Shown: positions 15,711 through 25,161, counted from the stretch's first letter. The stretch is 64,000 nt of DNA from Streptomyces spongiicola (GCF_003122365.1 NZ_CP029254.1:3048501-3112500), one strand, 5' to 3'. The notes: generated by a model from the letters alone, not told the origin. A program made the numbers and translations.

Positions 15711-17341
15711 GTGGTCTCCTTCGCAGGGTCCGTCCGGTTCTCCGGCTTCTCCCCGTTCTGCCGGGTGTGCCGGGGCTCCCGGTCGCGCAGTTCACGGCGG
15801 AGGATCTTCCCCGAGGCGGCCCGGGGCACTCCGTCGACGAACTCGACCCGCCGGATCTTCTTGTACGGGGCCACCCGGCCGGCGACATGGGCGAGGACGG
15901 CGTCCGCGGTCAGTCCGGGCGCGGCGGCCTGCCGCACGACGTACGCCTTGGGTATCTCGTTCCCGTCGTCGTCGTACACGCCGATCACGGCCGCGTCCGC
16001 GATGCCCTCGTGGGTGAGCAGCAGGGCCTCCAGTTCGGCGGGGGCGACCTGGTAGCCCTTGTACTTGATGAGTTCCTTCACCCGGTCGACGACGAACAGC
16101 CAGCCGTCGTCGTCGACTCGGCCGATGTCCCCGGTGTGCAGCCACCCCTCGTCGTCGATCATGGCCGCGGTGGCGTCGGGCCGGTTCAGATAGCCCTTCA
16201 TCACCTGGGGGCCGCGGATGGCGATCTCGCCCTCCTCGCCGGGCGCGGCGTCCCGGCCGGGGTCGTCGAGCGCCAGGATCCGCATCTCGGTGCACGGCAG
16301 CAGCTTGCCCACGGCGCCGGGCGGCGGGTTGTCGGCGTCCAGCGGCACGACATGGGTGCCGGGCGACAGCTCGGTCATGCCGTACGCCTGGAGCACCGGC
16401 GGCAGCCCCAGCCGCTCGGAGCAGGCCCGGGCGAGCCCGGCGTCGAGCGGGGCGGCGGCGCTGACGACGTACTCCAGCGACGACAGGTCGTAGCGGGCGA
16501 CCGCCGGGTGCTTGGCGAGCGCCAGCACGATCGGCGGGGCCACGTACAGGGCGTTGATCCGGTGCTTCTCGATCGCCGCGAGGAACTGGTCGAGGTCGAA
16601 GCGCGGCAGCACGACGACGGTGGCGCCCCTGCGCAGCGGTGCGTTCATCAGCGCGGTGAGGCCGTAGATGTGGAAGAACGGCAGCACGGCGAGGATGCGG
16701 TCGCCGGGCTTCATGGGGAGGACGGGGTCCAGCTGCGCCAGGTTGGTGGCGATGGACCGGTGGGTGAGCATGACCCCCTTGGGCACGCCGGTCGTGCCGG
16801 AGGAGTACGGCAGGGCCGCGACGTCCTCGGCCGGGTCGACGGCGACATCGGGTTCGGGCGCGGTGGAGCCGAGCATGCCGAGGATCGACCGGTGGCCGTC
16901 GGCCGCGTCGCAGACGAAGACCTCCTCGATCCCGCCGGCCAGTTCGGCGGCCCGCCGGGCCGCTTCGAGCAGCGGGGAGACGGTGACGATCCAGCGGGCG
17001 GAGGAGTCGCGCAGCTGCTTGGCGAACTCCTCCGCCGTGGCGAGCGGATGGACGGTGGTGACCATCGCCCCGGCGCGGGTGGCGGCGTAGAAGACCACCG
17101 GGTAGGCGACCGTGTTGGGGCTGTGCAGGGCGAGCACGTCTCCCTTGCGGACGCCCGCTTCGGCGAACGCCGCGGCGAGCCTGCGGTGGTAGCCGTCGAG
17201 CTGGGTGTACGTGAGCGTCGTGCCGCCGGTCCCGTCGACCAGGGCGACGGTGTCGCCGTAGCCGGCCGCCCCGCCCAGGACGGCCTCGTGGATGGGGACG
17301 GAGAGGGACGGGACGTCCGCGTACTCGCTGTGCATCACCAT
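15707..17341 (-). CDS. Acyl-CoA ligase (4-coumarate:CoA ligase family, AMP-forming)
   Basis: 544 aa, ATG 17341 after AAGGGG. ANL superfamily: P-loop YSSGTTGVPKGV (~residues 178-189), AYGMTELSPGTH (A5 motif), GWLHTGDIGRVDDDGWLFVVDR (A7/A8) and the C-terminal catalytic Lys in PRAASGKILRREL. It activates a carboxylic acid to its CoA thioester via the acyl-adenylate. In this operon it would supply the CoA substrate of the dehydrogenase and carboxylase. Annotators often call such genes 4-coumarate ligase, but the context fits an isoprenoid or branched fatty acid better. Confidence 0.9.
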   Translation of the reverse strand: MVMHSEYADVPSLSVPIHEAVLGGAAGYGDTVALVDGTGGTTLTYTQLDGYHRRLAAAFAEAGVRKGDVLALHSPNTVAYPVVFYAATRAGAMVTTVHPLATAEEFAKQLRDSSARWIVTVSPLLEAARRAAELAGGIEEVFVCDAADGHRSILGMLGSTAPEPDVAVDPAEDVAALPYSSGTTGVPKGVMLTHRSIATNLAQLDPVLPMKPGDRILAVLPFFHIYGLTALMNAPLRRGATVVVLPRFDLDQFLAAIEKHRINALYVAPPIVLALAKHPAVARYDLSSLEYVVSAAAPLDAGLARACSERLGLPPVLQAYGMTELSPGTHVVPLDADNPPPGAVGKLLPCTEMRILALDDPGRDAAPGEEGEIAIRGPQVMKGYLNRPDATAAMIDDEGWLHTGDIGRVDDDGWLFVVDRVKELIKYKGYQVAPAELEALLLTHEGIADAAVIGVYDDDGNEIPKAYVVRQAAAPGLTADAVLAHVAGRVAPYKKIRRVEFVDGVPRAASGKILRRELRDREPRHTRQNGEKPENRTDPAKETT

Positions 17342-17429
17342 GGCAGCCCCTTCGCGGTCGGGTGGCGGCCGGGTGGTGGCCCGGCCGTGGCCGGGTGGTG
17401 GCCCGGCCGTGGTCGCCAGAATCCCCCCG

Positions 17430-18575
17430 TCAGTACGACTTGGGGAGACCCAGGGACTGATGGGACACGAAATTCAGCACCATCTCGCGGCTGACCGGGG
17501 CGATCCTGGCGACCCGGGCGGCGGTGACCAGGGACGCGAGGCCGTACTCGCGGGTGAGGCCGTTGCCGCCGAGCGTGTGGACGGCCTGGTCGACGGCCCT
17601 GACGCACGCCTCGCCGGCCGCGTACTTGGCCATGTTGGCGGCCTCGCCCGCGGCCAGGTCGTCGCCGGCGTCGTACAGCGCCGCGGCCTTCTGCATCATC
17701 AGCCGGGCGAGTTCCAGCTCGATGTGCGCCTGGGCGAGCGGGTGGGCGATGGCCTGGTGGGCGCCGATGGGCGCGTTCCAGACCTGCCGCTCCTTGGCGT
17801 ACGCCACGGCCCGGGCCACCGCGTAGCGGCCCATGCCGATGCCGAACGCGGCCGTCATGACGCGCTCCGGGTTGAGGCCGGCGAACAACTGGAGGAGACC
17901 GGCGTCCTCCTCGCCCACCAGCGCGTCCCGCGGCAGTTCCACGTCGTCGAGGACCAGCTCGAACTGCTTCTCCTGGGCGAACAGCTCCATGTCGATCCGG
18001 GAGCGGCCGAAGCCGGGCGCGTCCCGCGGGACGATGAACAGGCACGGCTTCAGCTTCCCGGTCCGGGCGTCCTCGGTGCGGCCCACGATCAGCGTCGCGT
18101 CGGCGATGTCGACGCCGGAGATGAACACCTTGCGGCCGGAGAGGACCCAGCCGTCGTCCGTGCGCCGGGCGGTGGTGGTGATCCGGTGGGAGTTGGAGCC
18201 GGCGTCCGGCTCGGTGATGCCGAAGGCCATGGTGCGGGTGCCGTCGGCGAGGGCGGGGAGCCACGCGCGGCGCTGCTCCTCGGTGCCGAAGCGGGCGATG
18301 ACGGTGCCGCAGATCGCCGGCGAGACCACCATCATCAGCAGGGGGCAGCCGGCGGCGCCGAGTTCCTCCAGCACGATGGACAGCTCGGTCAGGCCGCCGC
18401 CCCCGCCGCCGTACTCCTCCGGGAGGTTGACCCCGAGGTAGCCGAGCTTGGCGGCCTCGGCCCACAGCGCCTCGCGGTCGTGGTCGCGGCCGTGGCGCTT
18501 CCCGAGGGCGGCGACCGCGGCCCTCAGCGCGGCGTGCTCTTCGCTTTCGATGATCGTGCCCTTGATCGTGCTCAT
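17430..18575 (-). CDS. Acyl-CoA dehydrogenase
   Basis: 381 aa. ATG 18575 overlaps the stop of the carboxylase alpha gene by four bases (ATGA). Standard ACAD domains: N-terminal helical part, FAD-site FGITEPDAGSNSHRI and FISGVDIADATLIVGRT, and a C-terminal helical domain with LNPERVMTAAFGIGMGRYA and TLGGNGLTREYGL. FAD enzyme that makes the 2,3-enoyl-CoA. In the Atu pathway this is citronellyl-CoA dehydrogenase (AtuD); in Liu it is isovaleryl-CoA dehydrogenase. A tandem GGCCGTGG-rich repeat fills the 88 bp to the ligase gene. Confidence 0.9.
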   Translation of the reverse strand: MSTIKGTIIESEEHAALRAAVAALGKRHGRDHDREALWAEAAKLGYLGVNLPEEYGGGGGGLTELSIVLEELGAAGCPLLMMVVSPAICGTVIARFGTEEQRRAWLPALADGTRTMAFGITEPDAGSNSHRITTTARRTDDGWVLSGRKVFISGVDIADATLIVGRTEDARTGKLKPCLFIVPRDAPGFGRSRIDMELFAQEKQFELVLDDVELPRDALVGEEDAGLLQLFAGLNPERVMTAAFGIGMGRYAVARAVAYAKERQVWNAPIGAHQAIAHPLAQAHIELELARLMMQKAAALYDAGDDLAAGEAANMAKYAAGEACVRAVDQAVHTLGGNGLTREYGLASLVTAARVARIAPVSREMVLNFVSHQSLGLPKSY

Positions 18576-20647
18576 GACGCGTTCTCCTCCTGTGCTGCGG
18601 TGTGTACGACGGCGAGAAGGGCACCGACCTCGACCTGGCGGCCGGGGGCGGCGTGGAGCGCGGTGAGGGTGCCGGAGGCGGGAGCGGTGATGCGGTGCTC
18701 CATCTTCATCGCCTCCAGCCAGACGAGCGGCTGGCCGGCGGTGACGGCGGCGCCGGGGGCGATGCCCTCGGCGACCCGGACGACCGTGCCGGGCATGGGG
18801 GCGAGCAGGGAGCCGGGCTCGTGCTGTTCGGCGGGCTCGGGAAAGCGGGGCAGCCGGGTGAGGGTGTGGGACGAGGTGGGCGTGTCGACGTGGACCCGGT
18901 CGCCGCCGTACGCGGAGATCCGGAACTCCCGCTCCACGCCGTCGGATTCGAGCCGCACGCTGTCCGGGTCGGCACGGCGGACCCGGACTCCGGGGAAGCC
19001 CTCGGCCCGTACGCCGTCGCGGGTGACGCGGTAGCGGACCTCGTGCTCGGTGTCCCGGCCCCGGTAGCGCTTGACCTGCGGCTGCGAGGGCAGGTTGCGC
19101 CAGCCGCCGAGACGGGCGGTGGTGCCGGCCGTGCGGCCGGCGGCCCCCCGGGCGGCGGCGTCCGCCAGGGCCGCGGCGAGCGCGGCGAGTTCCTCGCCGT
19201 CCGCCGCGGCGGTCAGCGCGGGCAGATGCCGGTCGTAGAAGCCGGTGTCCATCCGCGCCTCGGTGAACTCGGGGTGCCGCAGGGACCGTACGAGCAGCTC
19301 CCGGTTGGTCACCGGACCGTGGATCACCGCCCGCGCCAGGTCGCCGGCGAGCCGCCGTACGGCCTCCCGCCGGGTCGGCGCCCAGACGACGACCTTGGCG
19401 ATCATCGCGTCGTAGTGCACCCCGATCCGGTCGCCGTCGCCGTAGCCGGCGTCGATCCGCGCCCACGCCCGGTTTGCGGTGGTAGCGGGGGATCCGTCGC
19501 CCGGTGTCCGGTCCCGGCCGGAGGGAGTACCGGGGGACCCGTCGCCCGGCGTCCGGTCCCGGCCGGAGGGAGTACCGGGGGACCCGTCGCCCGGCGTCCG
19601 GTCCCGGCCGCCGCCCGCCGGGAAGGACAGCGCGTGGAGCGTGCCCGTCTGCGGGGACCAGGAGCGGGACGGGTCCTCGGCGTACAGCCGGGCCTCGACG
19701 GCGTGGCCGCGCCGGGCGGGCGGAGCGGGCGGCAGCGCGGCGCCCTCGGCGACCCTGATCTGCAGCGCCACCAGGTCGACGCCGAACACCGCCTCGGTGA
19801 CGGGGTGCTCCACCTGGAGCCGGGTGTTCATCTCCAGGAAGTGGGCCCGGTCGCCGACCACGAGGAACTCCACCGTGCCCGCGCCCCGGTAGCCGGTCGC
19901 CCGGGCGGCGCGGACGGCCATCTCCTCAAGCCGGTCCGTCAGTTCCCGGCCCAGACCCGGCGCCGGCGCCTCCTCGACGACCTTCTGGTGGCGGCGCTGC
20001 AACGAGCAGTCCCGGGTGCCGAGCGCCCACACCGTGCCGTGGGCGTCCGCGAGGATCTGCACCTCCACATGGCGTCCGCCCTCGACATACGGTTCGACGA
20101 AGACCTCGCCGTCCCCGAAGGCGCTCAGCGCCTCGGCCCGCGCGGCCGCCAACTCGCCTTTCAGGGCATTCAGTTCGCGGACGACCCGCATCCCGCGGCC
20201 GCCGCCGCCCGCCGCCGCCTTCACCAGCAGGGGAAGGTCGGCGCCGGTGACCGCGTCCGCGTCGAGCGGGGCGATCCCCATCAGCTCCTTGGCCCGGGTC
20301 TTGGACGCCATCGCCTCGATGGCGTCCGGGGGCGGCCCGATCCAGGTCAGGCCCGCGGCGGCGACCTCCCGGGCGAAGTCGGCGTTCTCGGAGAGGAATC
20401 CGTAGCCGGGGTGGACGGCGTCCGCGCCGGACGCGAGCGCGGCCTTCACGATCAGGTCGCCGCGCAGATAGGTGTCGGCCGGCGCGGCCCCCGGCAGGCG
20501 TACGGCGGCGTCGGCCGCCCGGGTGTGCAGGGCGCCCTCGTCCGGGTCGGCGTGGACGGCGACCGTCGCGATGTCGAGTTCCCGGCAGGTGCGGAACACC
20601 CGGCAGGCGATCTCACCGCGGTTGGCGACAAGCAGGGTCTCGATCAT
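18572..20647 (-). CDS. Biotin-dependent acyl-CoA carboxylase alpha subunit (BC-BCCP)
   Basis: 691 aa, ATG 20647. The biotin carboxylase part has KAAAGGGGRGMRVV (ATP loop), FLEMNTRLQVEHPVTE and the DAVHPGYGFLSEN segment. The C-terminal BCCP has LEAMKMEH with biotinylated Lys648. This architecture is that of methylcrotonyl/geranyl/propionyl-CoA carboxylase alpha chains. Between residues ~345 and ~387 there is a low-complexity insert of three 15-residue repeats (GRDRTPGDGSPGTPS), missing from usual homologues, placed just before the conserved RIDAGYGDGDRIGVHYD block. The beta subunit is encoded just upstream. Confidence 0.93.
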   Translation of the reverse strand: MIETLLVANRGEIACRVFRTCRELDIATVAVHADPDEGALHTRAADAAVRLPGAAPADTYLRGDLIVKAALASGADAVHPGYGFLSENADFAREVAAAGLTWIGPPPDAIEAMASKTRAKELMGIAPLDADAVTGADLPLLVKAAAGGGGRGMRVVRELNALKGELAAARAEALSAFGDGEVFVEPYVEGGRHVEVQILADAHGTVWALGTRDCSLQRRHQKVVEEAPAPGLGRELTDRLEEMAVRAARATGYRGAGTVEFLVVGDRAHFLEMNTRLQVEHPVTEAVFGVDLVALQIRVAEGAALPPAPPARRGHAVEARLYAEDPSRSWSPQTGTLHALSFPAGGGRDRTPGDGSPGTPSGRDRTPGDGSPGTPSGRDRTPGDGSPATTANRAWARIDAGYGDGDRIGVHYDAMIAKVVVWAPTRREAVRRLAGDLARAVIHGPVTNRELLVRSLRHPEFTEARMDTGFYDRHLPALTAAADGEELAALAAALADAAARGAAGRTAGTTARLGGWRNLPSQPQVKRYRGRDTEHEVRYRVTRDGVRAEGFPGVRVRRADPDSVRLESDGVEREFRISAYGGDRVHVDTPTSSHTLTRLPRFPEPAEQHEPGSLLAPMPGTVVRVAEGIAPGAAVTAGQPLVWLEAMKMEHRITAPASGTLTALHAAPGRQVEVGALLAVVHTAAQEENAS
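19487..19610. repeat. 45-bp in-frame minisatellite inside the carboxylase alpha gene
   Basis: Three near-identical 45-bp units start at 19487, 19532 and 19577 (the last cut short). The unit length is a multiple of three, so the reading frame is kept. The encoded repeat GRDRTPGDGSPGTPS is hydrophilic and flexible. Confidence 0.92.
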
Positions 20648-20654
20648 CGGGGCC

Positions 20655-22265
20655 TCACATCCTGAAGACGCCGAAGCCGCCGCGCGCGCCTTCGACGGGG
20701 GCCGTGTGGATGGCGGACAGGCACAGGCCGAGGACCGTGCGGGTGTCGCGCGGGTCGATGACGCCGTCGTCGTACAGCCGCCCGGACAGGAACATCGGCA
20801 GCGACTCGGTCTCGATCTGCTGCTCGACCATCGCGCGCAGTCCCGCGTCGGCCTCCTCGTCGTAGTCCCGCCCCTTCGCGGCGGCCGAGGCGCGGGCGAC
20901 GATCGACAGCACCCCGGCGAGCTGCTGGGGGCCCATCACCGCCGACTTGGCACTGGGCCAGGCGAACAGGAAGCGCGGGTCGTACGCCCGGCCGCACATG
21001 CCGTAGTGCCCGGCGCCGTAGGAGGCGCCCATCAGCACCGACAGATGCGGGACCTTCGAGTTGGAGACCGCGTTGATCATCATCGCGCCGTGCTTGATGA
21101 TGCCGCCCTGCTCGTACTCCCGGCCGACCATGTAGCCGGTGGTGTTGTGCAGGAAGAGCAGCGGAATGTCGCGCTGGTTGGCGAGCTGGATGAACTGGGC
21201 GGCCTTCTGCGACTCGGCGCTGAACAGCACGCCCTGCGCGTTGGCGAGGATCCCGACGGGGTGGCCGTGCAGCCGCGCCCAGCCGGTGACCAGGCTCGGG
21301 CCGTAGAGCGGCTTGAACTCGTCGAAGTCGGAGCCGTCGACGATCCGGGCGATCACCTCGCGGGGGTCGAACGGGGTCTTCAGGTCCTCCGGGACGATGC
21401 CGAGCAGTTCCTCCTCGTCGTACAGGGGAGGTTCGGCCGGGGCCGCCGGAGAGGCCGGGGCGGGATGCGCCTTGCGGTGGTTGAGGCGCGCCACGATGCG
21501 GCGGGCGTGGCGGAGTGCGTCGTACTCGTCCAGGGCGTAGTGGTCGGCGAGTCCGGACGTACGGGCGTGCATCTCGGCGCCGCCGAGGGACTCGTCGTCG
21601 CTCTCCTCGCCGGTGGCCATCTTCACCAGCGGCGGCCCGCCGAGGAAGACCTTCGACCGCTCCTTGATCATGACGGTGTGGTCGGACATGCCGGGGACGT
21701 ACGCCCCGCCGGCGGTGGAGTTGCCGAAGACGACCGCGATCGTGGGGATCCCGGCGGCGGACAGCCGGGTGAGGTCGCGGAAGAGCGCCCCGCCCGGGAT
21801 GAAGATCTCCTTCTGGGAGGGGAGGTCCGCGCCGCCGGACTCGACGAGACTGATCAGCGGCAGCCGGTTGGCGAGCGCGATCTCGTTCGCGCGCAGGACC
21901 TTCTTCAGCGTCCAGGGGTTGCTCGCTCCGCCGCGCACGGTGGGGTCGTTGGCGGTGACCAGGCACTCGACGCCCTCGACCGTGCCGATGCCGGTGACGA
22001 CGGAGCCGCCGACGGGGTGGTCGCTGCCCCACGCAGCGAGCGGCGACAGCTCCAGGAACGGGGTGTCGGGATCGAGCAGCAGCTCGATCCGCTCCCGGGC
22101 CAGGAGCTTGCCCCGCTCGCGGTGACGTGCGGTGTACTTCTCACCGCCGCCGGCGAGGGCCTTGGCGTGCTCGGCGTCGAGCGCGTCGAGCCGGGCGGCC
22201 ATGGCCTCCCGGTGGGCGGTGTGGTCGGGGGACGCGCTGTCGAGCGTGCTGGCGAGGACGGTCAC
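20655..22265 (-). CDS. Acyl-CoA carboxylase beta subunit (carboxyltransferase)
   Basis: 536 aa, GTG 22265 behind a perfect GGAGGTGA. Carboxyltransferase of the methylcrotonyl/geranyl-CoA carboxylase type: N-terminal domain with NDPTVRGGASNPWTLKK and VVFGNSTAGGAYVPGMSDH, C-terminal domain with FLHNTTGYMVGREYEQGGI and MGASYGAGHYGMCGRAYDPR. It transfers CO2 from carboxybiotin to an alpha,beta-unsaturated acyl-CoA. It pairs with the BC-BCCP gene that starts 8 bp downstream. The AtuC/LiuB-like role is inferred from the neighbours. Confidence 0.92.
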   Translation of the reverse strand: MTVLASTLDSASPDHTAHREAMAARLDALDAEHAKALAGGGEKYTARHRERGKLLARERIELLLDPDTPFLELSPLAAWGSDHPVGGSVVTGIGTVEGVECLVTANDPTVRGGASNPWTLKKVLRANEIALANRLPLISLVESGGADLPSQKEIFIPGGALFRDLTRLSAAGIPTIAVVFGNSTAGGAYVPGMSDHTVMIKERSKVFLGGPPLVKMATGEESDDESLGGAEMHARTSGLADHYALDEYDALRHARRIVARLNHRKAHPAPASPAAPAEPPLYDEEELLGIVPEDLKTPFDPREVIARIVDGSDFDEFKPLYGPSLVTGWARLHGHPVGILANAQGVLFSAESQKAAQFIQLANQRDIPLLFLHNTTGYMVGREYEQGGIIKHGAMMINAVSNSKVPHLSVLMGASYGAGHYGMCGRAYDPRFLFAWPSAKSAVMGPQQLAGVLSIVARASAAAKGRDYDEEADAGLRAMVEQQIETESLPMFLSGRLYDDGVIDPRDTRTVLGLCLSAIHTAPVEGARGGFGVFRM

Positions 22266-22282
22266 GGGGTCACCTCCGGTGC

Positions 22283-22455
22283 GGGGGGCGATGCGGGGCG
22301 GGGCGATGCGGGGCGCGGGGCGGGACGGGACGGGACGGGGCACGATGCGCGGCGGGGCTGGCCACGATGCGGGACGGGACGGGACGGGACGGGGCACGAT
22401 GCGCGGCGGGACGGGACACGATGCGGGACCGGGACCGGGACCGGGACCGGGAGCG
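22283..22455. repeat. Degenerate GGGACGGGAC/CACGATGCG minisatellite
   Basis: The 329-bp gap between atuA-like and carboxylase beta genes is packed with GGGACGGGAC pentamer-type runs and GGCACGATGCGCGGCGGG units, ending in GGGACC hexamers. There is no coding frame with a family match; the two genes are probably still co-transcribed through it. Confidence 0.8.
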
Positions 22456-22594
22456 CGGCGGTCGGCGTCCGAACGGCACGGCCCCGCGGCACGGCCCCGC
22501 GGCCCGGCCCGGCTGCCCGGTGGTCCGCCCGTACCGGGCAGCCAGAGCGGGGCGGGGCCGGCGGCCCGGACGGCGGGGCGAGGGCCCGGACGCG

Positions 22595-24310
22595 TCACAG
22601 CAGGCGCTCCGGGATGTCCATGTGCCGGGCCCGCAGCCACTCCCCCAGGCCCTTCGCCTGCGGGTCGAAGCGGGTCCGGGCCGCGACGCCCTCGCCCAGC
22701 AGGCCCACGACGGTGAAGTTCAGCGCCCGCAGGTTCGGCAGCACATGGCGTACGACGGGCAGCTCCGCCGTCTCCGGCAGGAGTTCGCGCAACCGCCGCA
22801 CGGTCAGCTCGTGAGCCAGCCAGCGCCACTCCTCGTCGCCGCGTACCCACACCCCGATGTTCGCGTCGCCGCCCTTGTCGCCGCTGCGGGCCCCGGCGAC
22901 CAGGCCGAGGGGCGCGCGGCGGGTGCTCACGCCGGCCGGCAGCGGCTCGGGCAGCGGCGGTTCCGGCACGGGCTCCAGGGCCCGGGCGTGGGGGGCCGGG
23001 GACACCGGCAGCCGGCGGCCGTCGTCCAGTACGGCGGTGTGCCCGACGGACCCCGCGTCCACGTAGGCGGCCTCGAAGACCCCGTACGGCACGCCCTTTC
23101 CCGGCGGTTCGGTCACATGGAAGCCCGGATAGCCGCCGAGTGCCGTCTCCACCGCCGCGCCGCTGACGACCCGGCCGACGGCCTCCGCCTCGCGATCGCG
23201 CACCACCAGCCGCAGCAGCGCGCTCGCGGTCTCCTCGGTGGCGGCGTCCGGCCGGTCGGTGCGGGCCAGTTCCCAGCGGACCTCGGCGGGGCGGGACCCG
23301 GCTCGGGCGAACGCGTCCTCGATCTGCTCGCGCGCGAGCCGCGCCTTGGCCTCGATGTCGAGGCCGGTCAGCACGAAGACGACCTCGTTGCGCCAGCCGC
23401 CGAGGCGGTTGAGTCCGGTCTTCAGCTCCGGGGGCGGGGCCTCGCCCCGCACACCCGTGATCCGTACCCGGTCCGGGCCGTCCCGGGTGAGCCGTACGGT
23501 GTCGAGGCGGGCGGTCACGTCGGGGCCCGCGTAGCGTGCTCCGCCCGTCTCGTAGAGCAGCTGGGCGGTGACCGTACCGGTGTCCACGAAGCCGCCGGTG
23601 CCGGGGTGCTTGGTGATGACGCTGCTGCCGTCGGCGTGGAGTTCGGCGAGGGGGAACCCGGGACGGCGCAGGTCCCGGCCCGCGTGGCGCTCGTCGGCGA
23701 AGAAGGCGTAGTTGCCGCCCGTCGCCTGGGTGCCGCACTCCAGCACATGCCCGGCGACGACGGCGCCCGCGAGGGCGTCGAGGTCGCCGGGCCCCCAGCC
23801 GAAGTGCCACTGGGCCGGCCCGGTGACGAGCGCGGCGTCGGTGACCCGGCCGGTGACGACGACGTCGGCGCCCTCCGCCAGGCAGGCGGCGATCCCGCCG
23901 CCGCCCAGGTAGGCGTTGGCGGCCAGCGCTCCGGGGAAGCGGTCGGCGAGGTCGTCGCCCTCGACATGGGCGACGCGCACGGGGACCCCGACCCGGGCGG
24001 CGAGTTCCCGCACGGCGCCTGCGAGGCCGGACGGGTTGAGCCCGCCGGCGTTGGCGACGATCCGCACACCGCGCTCGTGCGCCAGCCCGAGGCCCTCCTC
24101 CAGCTGGCGCAGAAAGGTCCTGGCGTAGCCGAGCCGCGGGTCCTTCATCCGGTCCCGGCCGAGGATGAGCATGGTCAGTTCGGCGAGGTAGTCCCCGGTG
24201 AGGACGTCCAGTTCACCGCCGGTGAGCATCTCGCGCACGGCGTCGAAGCGGTCGCCGTAGAAGCCGGAGGCGTTGCCGATCCGCAGCGGGGCGGGCTCCG
24301 CGGGCGGCAT
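22595..24310 (-). CDS. AtuA-family (DUF1446) acyclic terpene utilisation protein
   Basis: 571 aa, ATG 24310. Full-length two-part AtuA/DUF1446 protein. The N-terminal DUF1446 domain has RIGNASGFYGDRFDAV, YLGGGGIAACLAEGADVV and FVDTGTVTAQLLYE. The C-terminal AtuA-like domain (~470-571) has ARSGDKGGDANIGVWVR and LNFTVVGLLGEGVAA. Required in Pseudomonas for growth on citronellol/geranylate, with unknown chemistry; a hydratase/lyase step is the usual guess. It starts four bases after the stop of the upstream gene. Confidence 0.9.
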   Translation of the reverse strand: MPPAEPAPLRIGNASGFYGDRFDAVREMLTGGELDVLTGDYLAELTMLILGRDRMKDPRLGYARTFLRQLEEGLGLAHERGVRIVANAGGLNPSGLAGAVRELAARVGVPVRVAHVEGDDLADRFPGALAANAYLGGGGIAACLAEGADVVVTGRVTDAALVTGPAQWHFGWGPGDLDALAGAVVAGHVLECGTQATGGNYAFFADERHAGRDLRRPGFPLAELHADGSSVITKHPGTGGFVDTGTVTAQLLYETGGARYAGPDVTARLDTVRLTRDGPDRVRITGVRGEAPPPELKTGLNRLGGWRNEVVFVLTGLDIEAKARLAREQIEDAFARAGSRPAEVRWELARTDRPDAATEETASALLRLVVRDREAEAVGRVVSGAAVETALGGYPGFHVTEPPGKGVPYGVFEAAYVDAGSVGHTAVLDDGRRLPVSPAPHARALEPVPEPPLPEPLPAGVSTRRAPLGLVAGARSGDKGGDANIGVWVRGDEEWRWLAHELTVRRLRELLPETAELPVVRHVLPNLRALNFTVVGLLGEGVAARTRFDPQAKGLGEWLRARHMDIPERLL

Positions 24311-24313
24311 CGG

Positions 24314-25126
24314 TCAAACCCCCCTGGGGGCGCGGCCGGTGCCCGCCGGGCCGGCGAAGGCCTGGGCGATGTCCAGCCAGCGGTCGGCGTCGGCGCCCTC
24401 CGCGCGGACCGCGAGATCGTCCCGGTGCGCGCGCTGGGTCACCAGTAGGCAGAAGTCCAGCGCGGGGCCGGTCACCCTCCCCCCGCCCCCCGCACCGGGC
24501 CCACCGGCGGCGCTCTCCGGCCCCCAGGTCCACAGTTCGCCGCCGGGCCCGGTCAGCTCGACCCGGAACTCCTCCTTCGGCGCCTCGAGTCCGCGCACCA
24601 GGTAGGCGTAGTCACGGGCCCGTACGCCGATGTGGGCGACGTGCCGCAGCCGGGCGGTCGGCTCCCGGACGACGCCGAGGGCGTCGGCCACGTCCTGGCC
24701 GTGCGCCCAGGTCTCCATCAGCCGGGCGGTGGCCATCGACCTGGCGCTCATGGGCGGCCCGTACCAGGGGAAGCGGGCGCCCGGGGGCGCTTCGTGCAGC
24801 GCCTGCCGGAGCCGTTCGCGGCCGGTGCGCCAGTGGGCGAGCAGTTCGGCGGGCGGCCGGCGGGCCCCGGCCTCGGCGGCCCGGTCGACGAAGGCGTCCG
24901 GCTCGGCGAGCGCCTTCTCGACCTCCCGGGCGAAGGCGCCGGGGCTGGTGGCGGCGAGCAGCGCGACCTCGTCGGTCCAGGCGAGGTGGGCGATCTGGTG
25001 GGCGACGGTCCAGCCGGCGGCGGGGGTCGCCGTCCCCCATTCCTCGTCGCTCGACCCGGCCACCAGCCGGTCGAGTTCGTCGCTCTCTGCGCGCAGGTCG
25101 TCGATGACGGCCGCGGGGTCGGACAC
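24314..25126 (-). CDS. TIGR03084-type DinB/mycothiol-dependent-fold protein, first gene of the operon
   Basis: 270 aa, GTG 25126 behind GGAGGGAG. The DinB-like four-helix bundle (maleylpyruvate isomerase N-terminal type) carries the three metal ligands: His in WTVAHQIAHLAWTDE (two His) and ETWAHGQDVADAL. The family (TIGR03084) is actinobacterial and often sits with acyl-CoA metabolism genes; its metal is probably zinc or nickel. It may use mycothiol or isomerise a pathway intermediate (inference). Confidence 0.82.
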   Translation of the reverse strand: MSDPAAVIDDLRAESDELDRLVAGSSDEEWGTATPAAGWTVAHQIAHLAWTDEVALLAATSPGAFAREVEKALAEPDAFVDRAAEAGARRPPAELLAHWRTGRERLRQALHEAPPGARFPWYGPPMSARSMATARLMETWAHGQDVADALGVVREPTARLRHVAHIGVRARDYAYLVRGLEAPKEEFRVELTGPGGELWTWGPESAAGGPGAGGGGRVTGPALDFCLLVTQRAHRDDLAVRAEGADADRWLDIAQAFAGPAGTGRAPRGV

Positions 25127-25161
25127 GGGGCGCTCCCTCCGGGACACGGCGTGGTGCCCGG

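Noticed and set aside
22127..24448. Long plus-strand frames across the carboxylase/AtuA genes
   Set aside because: Antisense shadows of clearly conserved minus-strand enzymes.
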